Shown: in pieces, positions 8,412 to 16,157 of the stretch
Layout of the letters: every line of letters starts with the position of its first letter
Position numbering within the stretch: position 1 is the stretch's first letter
Origin: DAOSVX01 sp964447275
GTDB taxonomy: Bacteria > Bacillota_I > Bacilli_A > RF39 > UBA660
Length of the DNA stretch: 23,800 bases
Direction: 5' to 3'
NCBI GenBank assembly: GCA_964447275.1
Contig: CAYURI010000011.1
Span: 1-23,800, forward strand
Made by a program: the position numbers and the translations under genes
Notes under the pieces: generated by a model
Databases searched by the model: none
What the model saw: the letters and a program-made list of their open reading frames with translations, nothing else
What the model was told of the DNA's origin: nothing

Positions 8412-8515
8412 TTATTATGTTTTAAAGAGCTTTCTTTAAAAACCGCACTAAAAAGGTTTATAAACATTTAGGTGTACCTTAAAGGCGAGTCTTACAAATG
8501 AAAGTGAGGAATATT
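8412..8515 (+). promoter_or_regulatory. Structured 5' leader, probable ribosomal protein L21 leader
   Basis: About 100 untranslated bases separate the promoter from rplU. They contain a hairpin TTTAAAGA/TCTTTAAA (8421-8428 with 8433-8440), a conserved-looking ACCGCACTA, an AGGTGTACCT near-palindrome (about 8470-8479) and GGCGAGTC, then the ribosome binding site AGTGAGGA. Position and composition fit the L21 leader, a known cis-regulatory motif of Firmicutes rplU operons thought to mediate autoregulation. I matched it by memory of the family, not by a covariance search. Confidence 0.65.
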
Positions 8516-8818
8516 ATGAAAGCTATATTCGTAACTGGTGGAAAACAATACTTAGTTAATGAAGGCGATACTATCTATGTTGAAAAACTAGAAGGTGAAG
8601 CTGGATCAACGGTAGAATTTACTGATGTTTTATATGCTAATGGTATCTATGGAATGCCTACTGTAAAAGGTGCTAAAGTTACTTGTGAAATTGTTAAACA
8701 TGGCAAACAAAAAAAGATTGTTGTTTTTAAGTATAAACCAAAAAAGAAATTTCGTAATAAACAAGGTCATCGTCAACCATATACTAAATTATTAATAAAA
8801 AATATAGAAATAAAATAA
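8516..8818 (+). CDS. rplU: 50S ribosomal protein L21
   Basis: This 100-residue protein is full length for the family (about 102). It starts MKAIFVTGGKQYLV and continues with EGDTIYVEKLEGEAGS and a basic KPKKKFRNKQGHRQPYTKL C-terminal part that contacts 23S rRNA. The start is the ATG at 8516 behind AGTGAGGA (8503-8510). An in-frame ATG at 8498 would overlap the leader, precede this site and add six residues not found in L21. First gene of rplU-prp-rpmA, with a one-base gap to prp. Confidence 0.97.
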   Translation: MKAIFVTGGKQYLVNEGDTIYVEKLEGEAGSTVEFTDVLYANGIYGMPTVKGAKVTCEIVKHGKQKKIVVFKYKPKKKFRNKQGHRQPYTKLLIKNIEIK

Positions 8819-8819
8819 T

Positions 8820-9116
8820 ATGGTTAAGGTTGTTTTAAAAGAAAATGAAATTATTATATCTGGACACGCTTATAATGATATAAGTGGTAAAGATATAGTG
8901 TGTGCTAGTGTTAGTTCAATAGTAATTGCAACTATTAATGCAATTATTAGAATTGATAAAGACGCAATTTTTTATGAAGAAAAAGATGGTTATATAAAAA
9001 TAAATAATTTAAAAAAAGATAATATAACTAATGCTTTACTTATTAATATGACAGAATTATTAAAAGAATTAGTAAGTAAGTATCCAAAAAATATAATAAT
9101 GAGAGAGGAAAAATAA
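8820..9116 (+). CDS. prp: Ribosomal-processing cysteine protease Prp (YsxB family)
   Basis: This 98-residue cysteine protease cuts the N-terminal extension from ribosomal protein L27 before ribosome assembly. The catalytic pair is visible as H16 (SGHAYND) and C28 (GKDIVCASVS), with the 12-residue spacing of the S. aureus enzyme. The hydrophobic helix ASVSSIVIATINAI and a C-terminal helix complete the small alpha/beta fold. It has no strong ribosome binding site and starts one base after the rplU stop, so translation is probably coupled. It lies between rplU and rpmA, the standard Firmicutes arrangement, with its substrate encoded next door. Confidence 0.93.
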   Translation: MVKVVLKENEIIISGHAYNDISGKDIVCASVSSIVIATINAIIRIDKDAIFYEEKDGYIKINNLKKDNITNALLINMTELLKELVSKYPKNIIMREEK

Positions 9117-9117
9117 T

Positions 9118-9402
9118 ATGAAATTGTTAATATTAAATATTCAATTATTTGCTCATGTTAAAGCCCAAGGTTCTACTCAAAATGGTCGTGATTCAGCTGG
9201 TCGTAGACTTGGTGCTAAACTTGGTGATGGTGAAACTGCTAAAGCAGGAAGTATTATATATCGCCAAAGAGGAACAAAGATCTATCCTGGAACTAATGTA
9301 GGAATGGGAAAAGATCACACCTTATTTGCAAAAATTGATGGTATAGTAAAATACGAAAGATTAGGAAGAGATAAGAAAAAAGCAAGTGTTTATGCAAAAT
9401 AA
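9118..9402 (+). CDS. rpmA: 50S ribosomal protein L27, with Prp-cleavable N-terminal extension
   Basis: 94 residues. The mature L27 signature is present in HVKAQGSTQNGRDS.GRRLGAKLGDG and the RQRGTKIYPGTNVGMGKDHTLFA region. It is preceded by a 12-residue extension, MKLLILNIQLFA, that matches the Firmicutes Prp processing motif (LQLFA before the mature residue), so cleavage is expected after A12. The mature N-terminus reaches the peptidyl transferase centre. AGAGAGGA upstream is a good ribosome binding site. The gene's 3' end forms the left arm of a terminator. Confidence 0.97.
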   Translation: MKLLILNIQLFAHVKAQGSTQNGRDSAGRRLGAKLGDGETAKAGSIIYRQRGTKIYPGTNVGMGKDHTLFAKIDGIVKYERLGRDKKKASVYAK

Positions 9403-9415
9403 ATGCTTTTTTTTT
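9385..9415 (+). terminator. Intrinsic terminator of rplU-prp-rpmA, overlapping the rpmA 3' end
   Basis: The 9-base arms AGTGTTTAT (9385-9393) and ATAAATGCT (9399-9407), with a GCAAA loop and two G-U pairs, are followed by T's to 9415. The left arm is inside the rpmA coding sequence and the stop codon is inside the hairpin. Confidence 0.75.
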
Positions 9416-9422
9416 GCTCCTA

Positions 9423-9431
9423 TGCTATAAT
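9423..9431 (+). promoter_or_regulatory. Extended -10 promoter of gatCAB
   Basis: TG-C-TATAAT at 9423-9431 lies directly after the rpmA terminator and about 25 bases before gatC. The 17-base -35 position (9403-9408) falls in the terminator hairpin and is a poor match (ATGCTT), so the promoter would rely on the extended -10. Confidence 0.6.
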
Positions 9432-9456
9432 TTTAATGAGTATTATGAGGTGAATA

Positions 9457-9747
9457 ATGATAACAAAAGAAGCTTTAAAAAAATATGCTAATTTATTAAT
9501 GTTTGATATGAGTGATCTAGAATATCAAACACTAGAAGAAGAATTTAATGTAATATTAAAACAAATGACTTTAATTGGCAAAATATCTGGTATAGGAAGT
9601 GTTAAGCCAATGCATTTTCCTATTGAAAATTATCAAATTTCACCAAGAGATGATGATAAAGTAATTAACTTAACTGTTGAAGACGTTTTAAAAAATGCTA
9701 AAGAAACTAGTGCTAATCAAGTTAAAGTACCTAAGGTGGTGGAATAA
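9457..9747 (+). CDS. gatC: Asp/Glu-tRNA amidotransferase subunit C
   Basis: This 96-residue helical subunit wraps around GatA and stabilises the GatCAB complex. It matches GatC in length and pattern: an N-terminal helix with ALKKYANLLMFDMSDLE, a central EFNVILKQMTLIGKI helix, and the C-terminal segment with SPRDDDKV, ALKNAKET-like VLKNAKET and VPKVVE. The ATG at 9457 follows GAGGTGA (9447-9453). The stop overlaps the gatA start by one base (TAATG), a classic coupled pair. Confidence 0.95.
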   Translation: MITKEALKKYANLLMFDMSDLEYQTLEEEFNVILKQMTLIGKISGIGSVKPMHFPIENYQISPRDDDKVINLTVEDVLKNAKETSANQVKVPKVVE

Positions 9748-11204
9748 TGTATTCTAAATGGATGATTGATGATCTTCGTAAAGAGTTAGATGAAAATAGA
9801 GTAACCGGTGAAGATTTATTTAAAGAAGCTAATGCTTTAACTCATAAATATCAAGATAAATATAATTCCTTTGTAACTATTTTAGATAATTATAAATTTG
9901 AAGGATTAAATAATACTTTAATTACTAATATTCCTTATGCTTTAAAAGATTTATTTTCTACCAAAGGGATCTTAACAACAGGTTCTTCTAATATATTAAA
10001 AAATTATATACCAGTATATGATTCAACCGTTTATAAAAAATTAAAAGAAGCCGGAGCTATCTTAGTTGGTAAAACAGTTTTAGATGAACTTGCCATGGGT
10101 GGAACCGGAACAACAGGACATACCGGAATAGTAAGAAATCCCTGGGACGAAACAAGAATGATTGGTGGTTCATCATCAGGAAGTGCCGCTGCTGTAGCTT
10201 TAGGGATCGTTCCTTTTGCAATTGGTAGTGATACTGGAGACTCTGTTCGTAAACCAGCTTGTTATGGCGGTGTAGTAGGCTTTAAACCAACTTATGGCCG
10301 AATTTCTAGATATGGTTTATTTGCTTTTGCTTCTTCTCTAGATCATGTTGGAGTAATATCTAGAAGTGTTAAAGATGCAGCAATTGTTACTGATATTATA
10401 AAAGGTTATGATGAAAATGATATGACTAGTCTTCCTGACCAAGACATTAAATATACTGATATGCTTAATTTAAGTGTTAAAGGCAAAAAACTATTTTATT
10501 TAAAAGATATTTGTGACATTAATTTTTATCAAAATAAAACTCCTGAATTAGAAGAAATATTAAATAATTTTCAAGCAGTTATTAATAACTCTCGGAAAAT
10601 TGGTATTGAAGTAGTTGAAGAAGAAGTAGATCAAGCTTTACTTAATGCCATTTATCCAGTATATAACACTATTTCTTGTGCTGAAGCAACAAGTAACTAT
10701 TCTAACTTAACAGGAATTCCTTTTGGTGTAAGAGGTGAAGGAAACAATATTGAAGAGATTATGTTTGATGCTAGAACTAAAGGGTTTTCTGAGTTAATCA
10801 AAAGAAGATTTGTGATAGGTAGTTATGTTTTACAAAAAGAAAATCAAGAAAAATTATTTTTAAATGCTTGCCGAGTAAGAAGACTTATTGTGGAAAGATT
10901 TAATGATTTATTTACTAAATATGATGGCTTTATTATGCCAACTATTGATACTATAGCGCCTAAATTTAATGAAAAAACTGATAAATTATCTGATCAATAT
11001 TTAGTATTAGGTAACCATTTATTAATAAGTAACTTCGGTGGTTATCCAAGTATATCTATTCCTTCAGGATTTGTTAATAAACTGCCTGTTGGAGTATGTA
11101 TAACTGGTGCAGTAGAGAATGATGACTTAGTTTTAAATATTGCTCATGAAATAGAAGAAACGATGACTTACAGAGGAATGATAGTAGGTGAAAAAGATGT
11201 ATAA
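9747..11204 (+). CDS. gatA: Asp/Glu-tRNA amidotransferase subunit A (glutaminase)
   Basis: This 485-residue amidase-signature enzyme hydrolyses glutamine and passes ammonia to GatB. The Ser-cisSer-Lys triad is K67 (PYALKDLF), S142 (GGSSSGSAA) and S166 (SDTGDSVRK), with spacing identical to the S. aureus enzyme (75 and 24 residues). The usual TGGS is TGDS here, and IRQP is VRKP; the nucleophile serine is unchanged. Length is normal. It is the middle gene of gatCAB. The pathway gives Gln-tRNA-Gln and/or Asn-tRNA-Asn in bacteria lacking GlnRS or AsnRS; which of these applies cannot be told from this window. Confidence 0.97.
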   Translation: MYSKWMIDDLRKELDENRVTGEDLFKEANALTHKYQDKYNSFVTILDNYKFEGLNNTLITNIPYALKDLFSTKGILTTGSSNILKNYIPVYDSTVYKKLKEAGAILVGKTVLDELAMGGTGTTGHTGIVRNPWDETRMIGGSSSGSAAAVALGIVPFAIGSDTGDSVRKPACYGGVVGFKPTYGRISRYGLFAFASSLDHVGVISRSVKDAAIVTDIIKGYDENDMTSLPDQDIKYTDMLNLSVKGKKLFYLKDICDINFYQNKTPELEEILNNFQAVINNSRKIGIEVVEEEVDQALLNAIYPVYNTISCAEATSNYSNLTGIPFGVRGEGNNIEEIMFDARTKGFSELIKRRFVIGSYVLQKENQEKLFLNACRVRRLIVERFNDLFTKYDGFIMPTIDTIAPKFNEKTDKLSDQYLVLGNHLLISNFGGYPSISIPSGFVNKLPVGVCITGAVENDDLVLNIAHEIEETMTYRGMIVGEKDV

Positions 11205-12618
11205 AGTAGTAATTGGTTTAGAAGTCCATGTTGAATTAAATACTAATACTAAGAACTTTTCTTGTGCTAAAAACGATTATACAAGAACACCTAATATTAA
11301 TGTTAACCAAATTGATCTAGGTCTTCCTGGTATTCTTCCGGTAGTAAATAAAGAAGCTATTAAAAAAGCCATTAAAACAGCCATGGCACTAAATTGTACG
11401 ATAGCCAATGCAGTTTTATTTGATCGTAAGAATTATTATTATCCAGATTTACCTAAAGGATATCAAATAACTCAAAGTACTAAACCTTTTGGTACAAATG
11501 GACATTTAACTTATTTTATTAATGGTGAGGAAAAAACCGTATTAATTCATAATCTTCATTTAGAAGAAGACACAGCTTCTTTAGAAAATAATGGCTCATA
11601 CTCTTTAATTGATTATAATAGGGCAGGGATTCCTTTAATGGAAATTGTTACTGAGCCATGTCTTTATAGTGTTGAGGAAGCCATTACTTTTTTAGAATAT
11701 TTAAGAAATTTACTTATTTTTTGTAATGTTTCTGAGGCTCGTAGTGATAAAGGCCAAATTAGATGTGATGTAAATATATCTTTAATGAAAGAAAATGATA
11801 CTGTTCTTGGTACAAGAGCAGAGATTAAAGGTATTAACTCTTTTATTGGTGTAAAAGCTGCTATTTTATATGAAATAGAACGTCAGACAGAAGTTTTAAA
11901 TGGTGGTGGTAAAGTTATTCAAGAAACAAGAAGAATAGCTCTCGATGGCAAAACTTATAGCATGAGAGAAAAAGTTGATGCAGTTGATTATAAATACTTT
12001 GTTGAACCAAATATTCCGCCTATTAAAATTAATGAAGAATATTTAGCAGAAATTAAAAAAGAAATTCCGGAATTACAGTATGACCGTATTAAAAGATATA
12101 TGAATAATGGAATGTCTTTGATTGATGCCGAAATTATCGCTAAAGAGCTTGATGTTTCTAATTATTTTGATGCTTTAGAATCACTTGTAAATAATAAAGA
12201 ATCAGCTCGTAAATGGTTAATTACTTTTGTATTAGGTATTTTAAATAAAGGTGAAGAAAAAATTAATAACTTCTTTTTAACCCCAGCTATGCTAGCTAAC
12301 ATGATTAATAAAATAGATGGTGGGGAAATATCAGCTTTGAATGGTAAAGAAGTTTTAAATGAAGCAATTTTATTAAAAAAAGATCCAATCGAGTTAATTA
12401 ATGAAAAAGGCATAAAACAAATTGGTGGGGAAGAAGAATTAATTAGTTATATAGATGAAGTAATTAAAGAAAATCCTAAACAAGTAGTAGATTATTATGC
12501 TGGCAAAGAAGCCTTAGCGAATTTCTTTGTTGGTATGGTAATGAAAAAGACTAATATGCAAGCCAATCCAGCAATAACATTAAAATTAGTTAAAGAAGAA
12601 TTAGAAAAAAGAAAATAA
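11197..12618 (+). CDS. gatB: Asp/Glu-tRNA amidotransferase subunit B
   Basis: This 473-residue subunit binds misacylated tRNA, phosphorylates the side-chain carboxylate with ATP and amidates it. Signature stretches are IGLEVHVELNT, FDRKNYYYPDLPKGYQI, HLEEDTA, YNRAGIPLMEIVTEP, GQIRCDVNIS and the C-terminal YqeY-like tail (NPKQVVDYYAGKEALANFFVGMVMK). The zinc-binding region has only one Cys (NFSCAKND), while the second pair is replaced by asparagine and isoleucine (NVNQID), so the zinc site is probably lost. The start is the ATG at 11197, 5-6 bases after AGGTGA. The in-frame GTG at 11188 is inside that ribosome binding site. It overlaps gatA by 8 bases. Confidence 0.97.
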   Translation: MYKVVIGLEVHVELNTNTKNFSCAKNDYTRTPNINVNQIDLGLPGILPVVNKEAIKKAIKTAMALNCTIANAVLFDRKNYYYPDLPKGYQITQSTKPFGTNGHLTYFINGEEKTVLIHNLHLEEDTASLENNGSYSLIDYNRAGIPLMEIVTEPCLYSVEEAITFLEYLRNLLIFCNVSEARSDKGQIRCDVNISLMKENDTVLGTRAEIKGINSFIGVKAAILYEIERQTEVLNGGGKVIQETRRIALDGKTYSMREKVDAVDYKYFVEPNIPPIKINEEYLAEIKKEIPELQYDRIKRYMNNGMSLIDAEIIAKELDVSNYFDALESLVNNKESARKWLITFVLGILNKGEEKINNFFLTPAMLANMINKIDGGEISALNGKEVLNEAILLKKDPIELINEKGIKQIGGEEELISYIDEVIKENPKQVVDYYAGKEALANFFVGMVMKKTNMQANPAITLKLVKEELEKRK

Positions 12619-12620
12619 TT

Positions 12621-12660
12621 AAAATAATATGCAAAAACGCTTGCATATTATTTTATTTTG
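12621..12660 (+). terminator. Intrinsic terminator after gatB
   Basis: A 14-bp perfect stem (12621-12634 with 12641-12654) and loop AAACGC are followed by a T-rich tail. The A-rich 5' flank makes it potentially bidirectional. Confidence 0.85.
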
Positions 12661-12721
12661 TGGTAGATTTTATCTTACATCGTAAACTTACAGGTGGTTA
12701 TTATTTTATTTAGTTGCAAGG

Positions 12722-12764
12722 AGAAATTACTTCTTTATTATTTGTTGGGGTAATTTCTAGAAAT
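12722..12764 (+). promoter_or_regulatory. Inverted repeats in the helD leader
   Basis: A 9-base inverted repeat AGAAATTAC (12722-12730) / GTAATTTCT (12750-12758) with a 19-base loop overlaps a perfect 12-base palindrome ATTTCTAGAAAT (12753-12764), just before the helD ribosome binding site. A weak promoter candidate (TTACAT 12675-12680, 17 bases, TG-G-TTATTA 12695-12703) lies upstream. It could be an operator or a translation-modulating hairpin. Function is inferred only from position. Confidence 0.4.
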
Positions 12765-12773
12765 GGGGTAAAT

Positions 12774-14795
12774 ATGGCAATTGAAGAAAAAGAAATAATA
12801 TACGAAAGGAAAAAATTAAAAGAAGTAAATGAGATACTTCGGCAAAAAATATCAGAACTTGGTCAAGATATGTTTGATAAAGAAGAAAAACTGGCTGAAT
12901 TTAGAAAGTTTACTTGGGACAATAAACAAGACTTCGATCCAACAGAAATGAAAATGCTCCTTACTGGAGACAATAAAGAAGCATATGAAATAATGGAAAG
13001 AGGCAAATATTTTAAAAAATTAATACATATTCAAAAAAGTCCTTACTTTGCTTCAATTGTTTTTAAAGATGATGAGGGAAAAGAATATAACATCTATATA
13101 AGTTTAACTTATTTAACAGATCAAAATAACGATAATATTTTATATGACTGGCGTAGTCCAATATGCAGCTTGTTTTATGATTATGAGGTAGGGCCATGTA
13201 GTTATATAGCTCCTAAAGAAACAATTATTAAGGGTAGCTTACTACGTAAAAGACAATATAAAATAGTGAATGGTGAATTAATTAATTTATTTGATAATTC
13301 TTTAAATATTAATGATGATTTATTACAGCAAGTACTAGCAACTGAAAGCTCAGAGAAAATGAAAAACATTGTTAATACCATTCAACAAGAACAGAATCAA
13401 GTAATTAGAAACGTTACAGACGATGTATTAATTGTTCAGGGTATTGCTGGAAGTGGTAAAACTTCAGTGGCTCTACATCGAATTGCATTTCTTTTATATA
13501 AAATTAAAAATCTTACTTCAAATAATATTTTAATCTTTTCACCAAACCAAATATTTACTGAATATATTTCCAACGTTTTGCCAGAACTTGGTGAAGAAAA
13601 CACCTTGCAAACAACTTTTCATGAGTATTTAAGTAAAACAATAAAAGAATATAAAAAAGTTGAATCATTTATTGATTTTATCTCAAGATATTATAAAGGT
13701 GAAGAATTAAACCCCGAATTAGTAAAATATAAGCAAGGCGATAAAATAATTAAAGATTTAAAAGACTTTGTTAATAATTTAGTAAAAAATATTGAATTTA
13801 AAAGTGGTTTTATTGAAAACCATATATATGAATACTCCAAAGAAGAATTAAATGAGATGTTAAAAAATAGATATTCTAAGTTTCCATTAATAATGCGAAT
13901 TGATGAAATGGCTACCAAGATGTCTTATAATAACTACCGCGGATCAAAAGGTAAAATTAGTACTTATCGTAGACTAATTAAAGAATCACTTGGTTTTAAA
14001 GAAAATTATCGCGAAATATATGTCGAGTTTTTAAAAAGTGATTATTGTAAAGTAAAATCAACTGAAACAGCATTAAGAAATATTTTAAGTAATAAATATA
14101 TTAAATATGAAGACGCTTTGTTATTTGTTTATTTAAAAGGATTATTGGAAGGTTTTGGATATGAAAATAATATTTACCAAATAGTAATTGATGAAGCCCA
14201 AGATTATAGTGTTATTCAATATGAAATAATAGCCAATATATTTAAAAGAGCTAAAATAACTATTCTAGGTGATATTAATCAAACCATAAACCCCTATTAT
14301 AAATATGATAATTTAAATATCCTGGGAAGCGTTTTTGATGGTTTTAACAAATATATCGAATTAACCAAAACCTATCGTTCTAGTGCCGAAATAATTGCTT
14401 ATACAAACAAGATATTAAATCTTAATCATGTTAGTGCGATTAGAAAAGAAAACCAAAAACCAGTCAAGTTCATTAATGGGATAGATAAACTTTATAAAAC
14501 TATTATAAATATATCAAAAGAGTATAAATCAATTGCCATTGTAACTAAAGATAGTAACTATGCCAATACTGTATATAATAAATTAAAAGATAAAGTAAAA
14601 ATAAAACTAATTAACAATGAAAAAGATAACTTTTCAAAAGAATTAATCGTTCTACCAACTTATTTAGCAAAAGGATTAGAATTTGATGTTGTAATTGTTA
14701 TTAATACTAAAGATAGTTATTTCAGTGATACTGAAAAATATCTCTTATATGTTGCTTGTACCAGAGCTCAACACCAATTAATAATATGTAAATAA
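12774..14795 (+). CDS. helD: HelD-family RNA polymerase recycling ATPase (UvrD-like superfamily 1)
   Basis: 673 residues. HelD proteins bind RNA polymerase and remove stalled or inactive complexes using ATP. The N-terminal helical hairpin (about 1-60) would enter the secondary channel. The family signature DWRSPICSLFYDYEVG is present. The superfamily 1 motor motifs follow in order: a Q-like motif EQNQVIRN, Walker A GIAGSGKTS (about 223-231), Walker B IVIDEAQDYS, motif III GDINQTI, motif IV LTKTYRSS, motif V YLAKGLEFD and motif VI VACTRAQHQL. It is about 100 residues shorter than B. subtilis HelD. I start at the ATG at 12774 with GGGG at 12765-12768; the upstream in-frame TTG at 12714 lies in the leader repeats and lacks family similarity. 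It stands alone between a terminator and the rel leader. Confidence 0.9.
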   Translation: MAIEEKEIIYERKKLKEVNEILRQKISELGQDMFDKEEKLAEFRKFTWDNKQDFDPTEMKMLLTGDNKEAYEIMERGKYFKKLIHIQKSPYFASIVFKDDEGKEYNIYISLTYLTDQNNDNILYDWRSPICSLFYDYEVGPCSYIAPKETIIKGSLLRKRQYKIVNGELINLFDNSLNINDDLLQQVLATESSEKMKNIVNTIQQEQNQVIRNVTDDVLIVQGIAGSGKTSVALHRIAFLLYKIKNLTSNNILIFSPNQIFTEYISNVLPELGEENTLQTTFHEYLSKTIKEYKKVESFIDFISRYYKGEELNPELVKYKQGDKIIKDLKDFVNNLVKNIEFKSGFIENHIYEYSKEELNEMLKNRYSKFPLIMRIDEMATKMSYNNYRGSKGKISTYRRLIKESLGFKENYREIYVEFLKSDYCKVKSTETALRNILSNKYIKYEDALLFVYLKGLLEGFGYENNIYQIVIDEAQDYSVIQYEIIANIFKRAKITILGDINQTINPYYKYDNLNILGSVFDGFNKYIELTKTYRSSAEIIAYTNKILNLNHVSAIRKENQKPVKFINGIDKLYKTIINISKEYKSIAIVTKDSNYANTVYNKLKDKVKIKLINNEKDNFSKELIVLPTYLAKGLEFDVVIVINTKDSYFSDTEKYLLYVACTRAQHQLIICK

Positions 14796-14798
14796 TTA

Positions 14799-14827
14799 TT
14801 GAAATATAAAAATAAATATAGTATAGT
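14799..14827 (+). promoter_or_regulatory. Sigma-A promoter of the rel leader
   Basis: TTGAAA (14799-14804), a 17-base spacer and TATAGT (14822-14827). The predicted start near 14834 gives a leader that contains a short ORF and a terminator before the Rel-like gene. Confidence 0.65.
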
Positions 14828-14853
14828 ATTTCTCATTAAAAGAAGGAATATGT

Positions 14854-14937
14854 ATGATTAAAAATATTTATTTAATTGAAAATGATATTATTCTAGTAGA
14901 TAATATTGATTGTCTATATATTTTATCTTGTATTTAA
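14854..14937 (+). CDS. Candidate 27-residue leader peptide upstream of the Rel-like gene
   Basis: An ATG at 14854 follows AGAAGGA (14841-14847) and opens 27 codons ending in TAA, immediately before a terminator hairpin. The peptide begins MIKNIYLIEND and ends LSCI. It has 8 Ile, 4 Leu and 1 Val, nearly half branched-chain residues, though an AT-rich genome already favours Ile. It could be a translated attenuator peptide or a chance frame in a leader RNA. Two cysteines are present and there is no recognisable domain. A competing ATG at 14850 stops after three codons. Its place between a good promoter and a terminator is the main reason to list it. Confidence 0.4.
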   Translation: MIKNIYLIENDIILVDNIDCLYILSCI

Positions 14938-14968
14938 GCAGTAAACTTGTAAAAGTTTGCTGTTTTTT
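14938..14968 (+). terminator. Terminator / possible attenuator before the Rel-like gene
   Basis: CAGTAAACTT (14939-14948), loop GTAA and AAGTTTGCTG (14953-14962) pair over 10 bases with one G-U, then six T's. It sits between the leader ORF stop and the Rel start (22 bases further). The Rel gene has no other obvious promoter, so this hairpin probably controls read-through into it. Confidence 0.75.
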
Positions 14969-14990
14969 ATATTAGTAAAGGAGGGCTTAA

Positions 14991-16157
14991 ATGTTTACTT
15001 TTGAAAATTTATTAAAAATTATTAGAGAATATAATCCTGAAGAAGAAATAATTACTAAAGCCTATTACTTTGCTGAAGAACATTTTAAAGGCAAATTAAG
15101 AGATAGTGGCGAGCCATTTATAACTCATCCTTTGTTTGTGGCAATGATGGCAGCAAAATTTTTTAAAGCAGATAGAGATTTTGTTATAGCTTGTTTGCTT
15201 CACGATACTATAGAAGATTGTAAAAATGTGACATTAGAAGAAATATCTGAGCTTTTTGGGCCAAAAGTAGCATTCATGGTTGATGGTGTTACTAGAGATC
15301 CAAGTTTTAATACTGGAGATAAATTAAGAGAACAACTTTTAAATGAGCAAAGAATGTTAAGATATATGGTGGAAGACATTAGAGTATTTTTAATTAAAAT
15401 TTTAGATAGAATTCATAATTTAATGACTTTAGACACTTTAAATGGTGAAGAGAAAAAGCAAAGAAAAGCTAAAGAAAGTTTGGATCTTTATGTAAGGCTT
15501 ACAGACGCTTTTGGAATGAATATAATAAAACTTTTAATAGAAGATTTTTCTTTTATTTTTTACGATTCAGTCGCTTATAAAAAAATAGCTGAAGAAGTTA
15601 GAGAGATAAGAAAAGAGTCAGAGATGGATATAAGAGCCGCTTTAGATAAAATATCAAAAAAATTAGCTGAAAATGGAATAGAATTTCAACTATTAGTAAA
15701 AACCAAAAGTATTTATGATATATATAGAAAAAAAGGAGCGGTTGTCGATATTCGTGATATTTATAATTTACTAGCTATAAAAGTAATGGTTAAAAATCCT
15801 GAAGATTGCATTACAGCCGCCAAAATAATAGATGAGCTTTATCCAACAATTCCAGAATTAACTATGGATTATATTTCTACCCCAAAAGGCAATGGTTATC
15901 AAGCGCTACATATTTCATCTCGTTTAAATAAACGCATGCACATTCAATTTAGAATAAAAACTTTTGATATGGAAGATAAATCTCAAAATGGTATTACTAA
16001 TTATTGGCTCGCTTTTAAAGGTAAAGCACCTGAAAAAATGTTAGAAACACTTGAACAAGAGTGTGATATGTTCCAAAAGATCAAACAAATAGTTACTAGT
16101 GATGGCTATAATGAAGATGAGGTTAAAAGGCTTAATAAAATACTAAATGAAATTTAA
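14991..16157 (+). CDS. RelA/SpoT-homologue (HD hydrolase plus degenerate synthetase domain), probable (p)ppGpp hydrolase
   Basis: 388 residues; long RSH proteins are about 730. The N-terminal HD hydrolase domain looks intact: RDSGEPFITHP (H46), LLHDTIED (H71-D72, E75-D76), FGPKVAFMVDGVT and KILDRIHN (D139, N143). The C-terminal RelA_SpoT domain is recognisable (TKSIYDIYRKK, DYISTPKGNGYQALH with Y303). Two acidic residues expected for catalysis and magnesium binding are replaced, though: the Asp of the YDLxAIR motif is N259 (IYNLLAIKV) and the Glu of ExQIRT is H317 (HIQFRI). TGS and ACT regulatory domains are absent. I infer hydrolase-only activity. GGAGGG precedes the ATG. It is followed by a strong terminator and hisS, as in the relA-hisS region of Bacillus. 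Confidence 0.85.
   Translation: MFTFENLLKIIREYNPEEEIITKAYYFAEEHFKGKLRDSGEPFITHPLFVAMMAAKFFKADRDFVIACLLHDTIEDCKNVTLEEISELFGPKVAFMVDGVTRDPSFNTGDKLREQLLNEQRMLRYMVEDIRVFLIKILDRIHNLMTLDTLNGEEKKQRKAKESLDLYVRLTDAFGMNIIKLLIEDFSFIFYDSVAYKKIAEEVREIRKESEMDIRAALDKISKKLAENGIEFQLLVKTKSIYDIYRKKGAVVDIRDIYNLLAIKVMVKNPEDCITAAKIIDELYPTIPELTMDYISTPKGNGYQALHISSRLNKRMHIQFRIKTFDMEDKSQNGITNYWLAFKGKAPEKMLETLEQECDMFQKIKQIVTSDGYNEDEVKRLNKILNEI

Noticed and set aside
12714..12773. Upstream TTG start adding 20 residues to HelD
   Set aside because: The extra codons run through the inverted repeats and show no family similarity; GGGG is well placed for the ATG at 12774.
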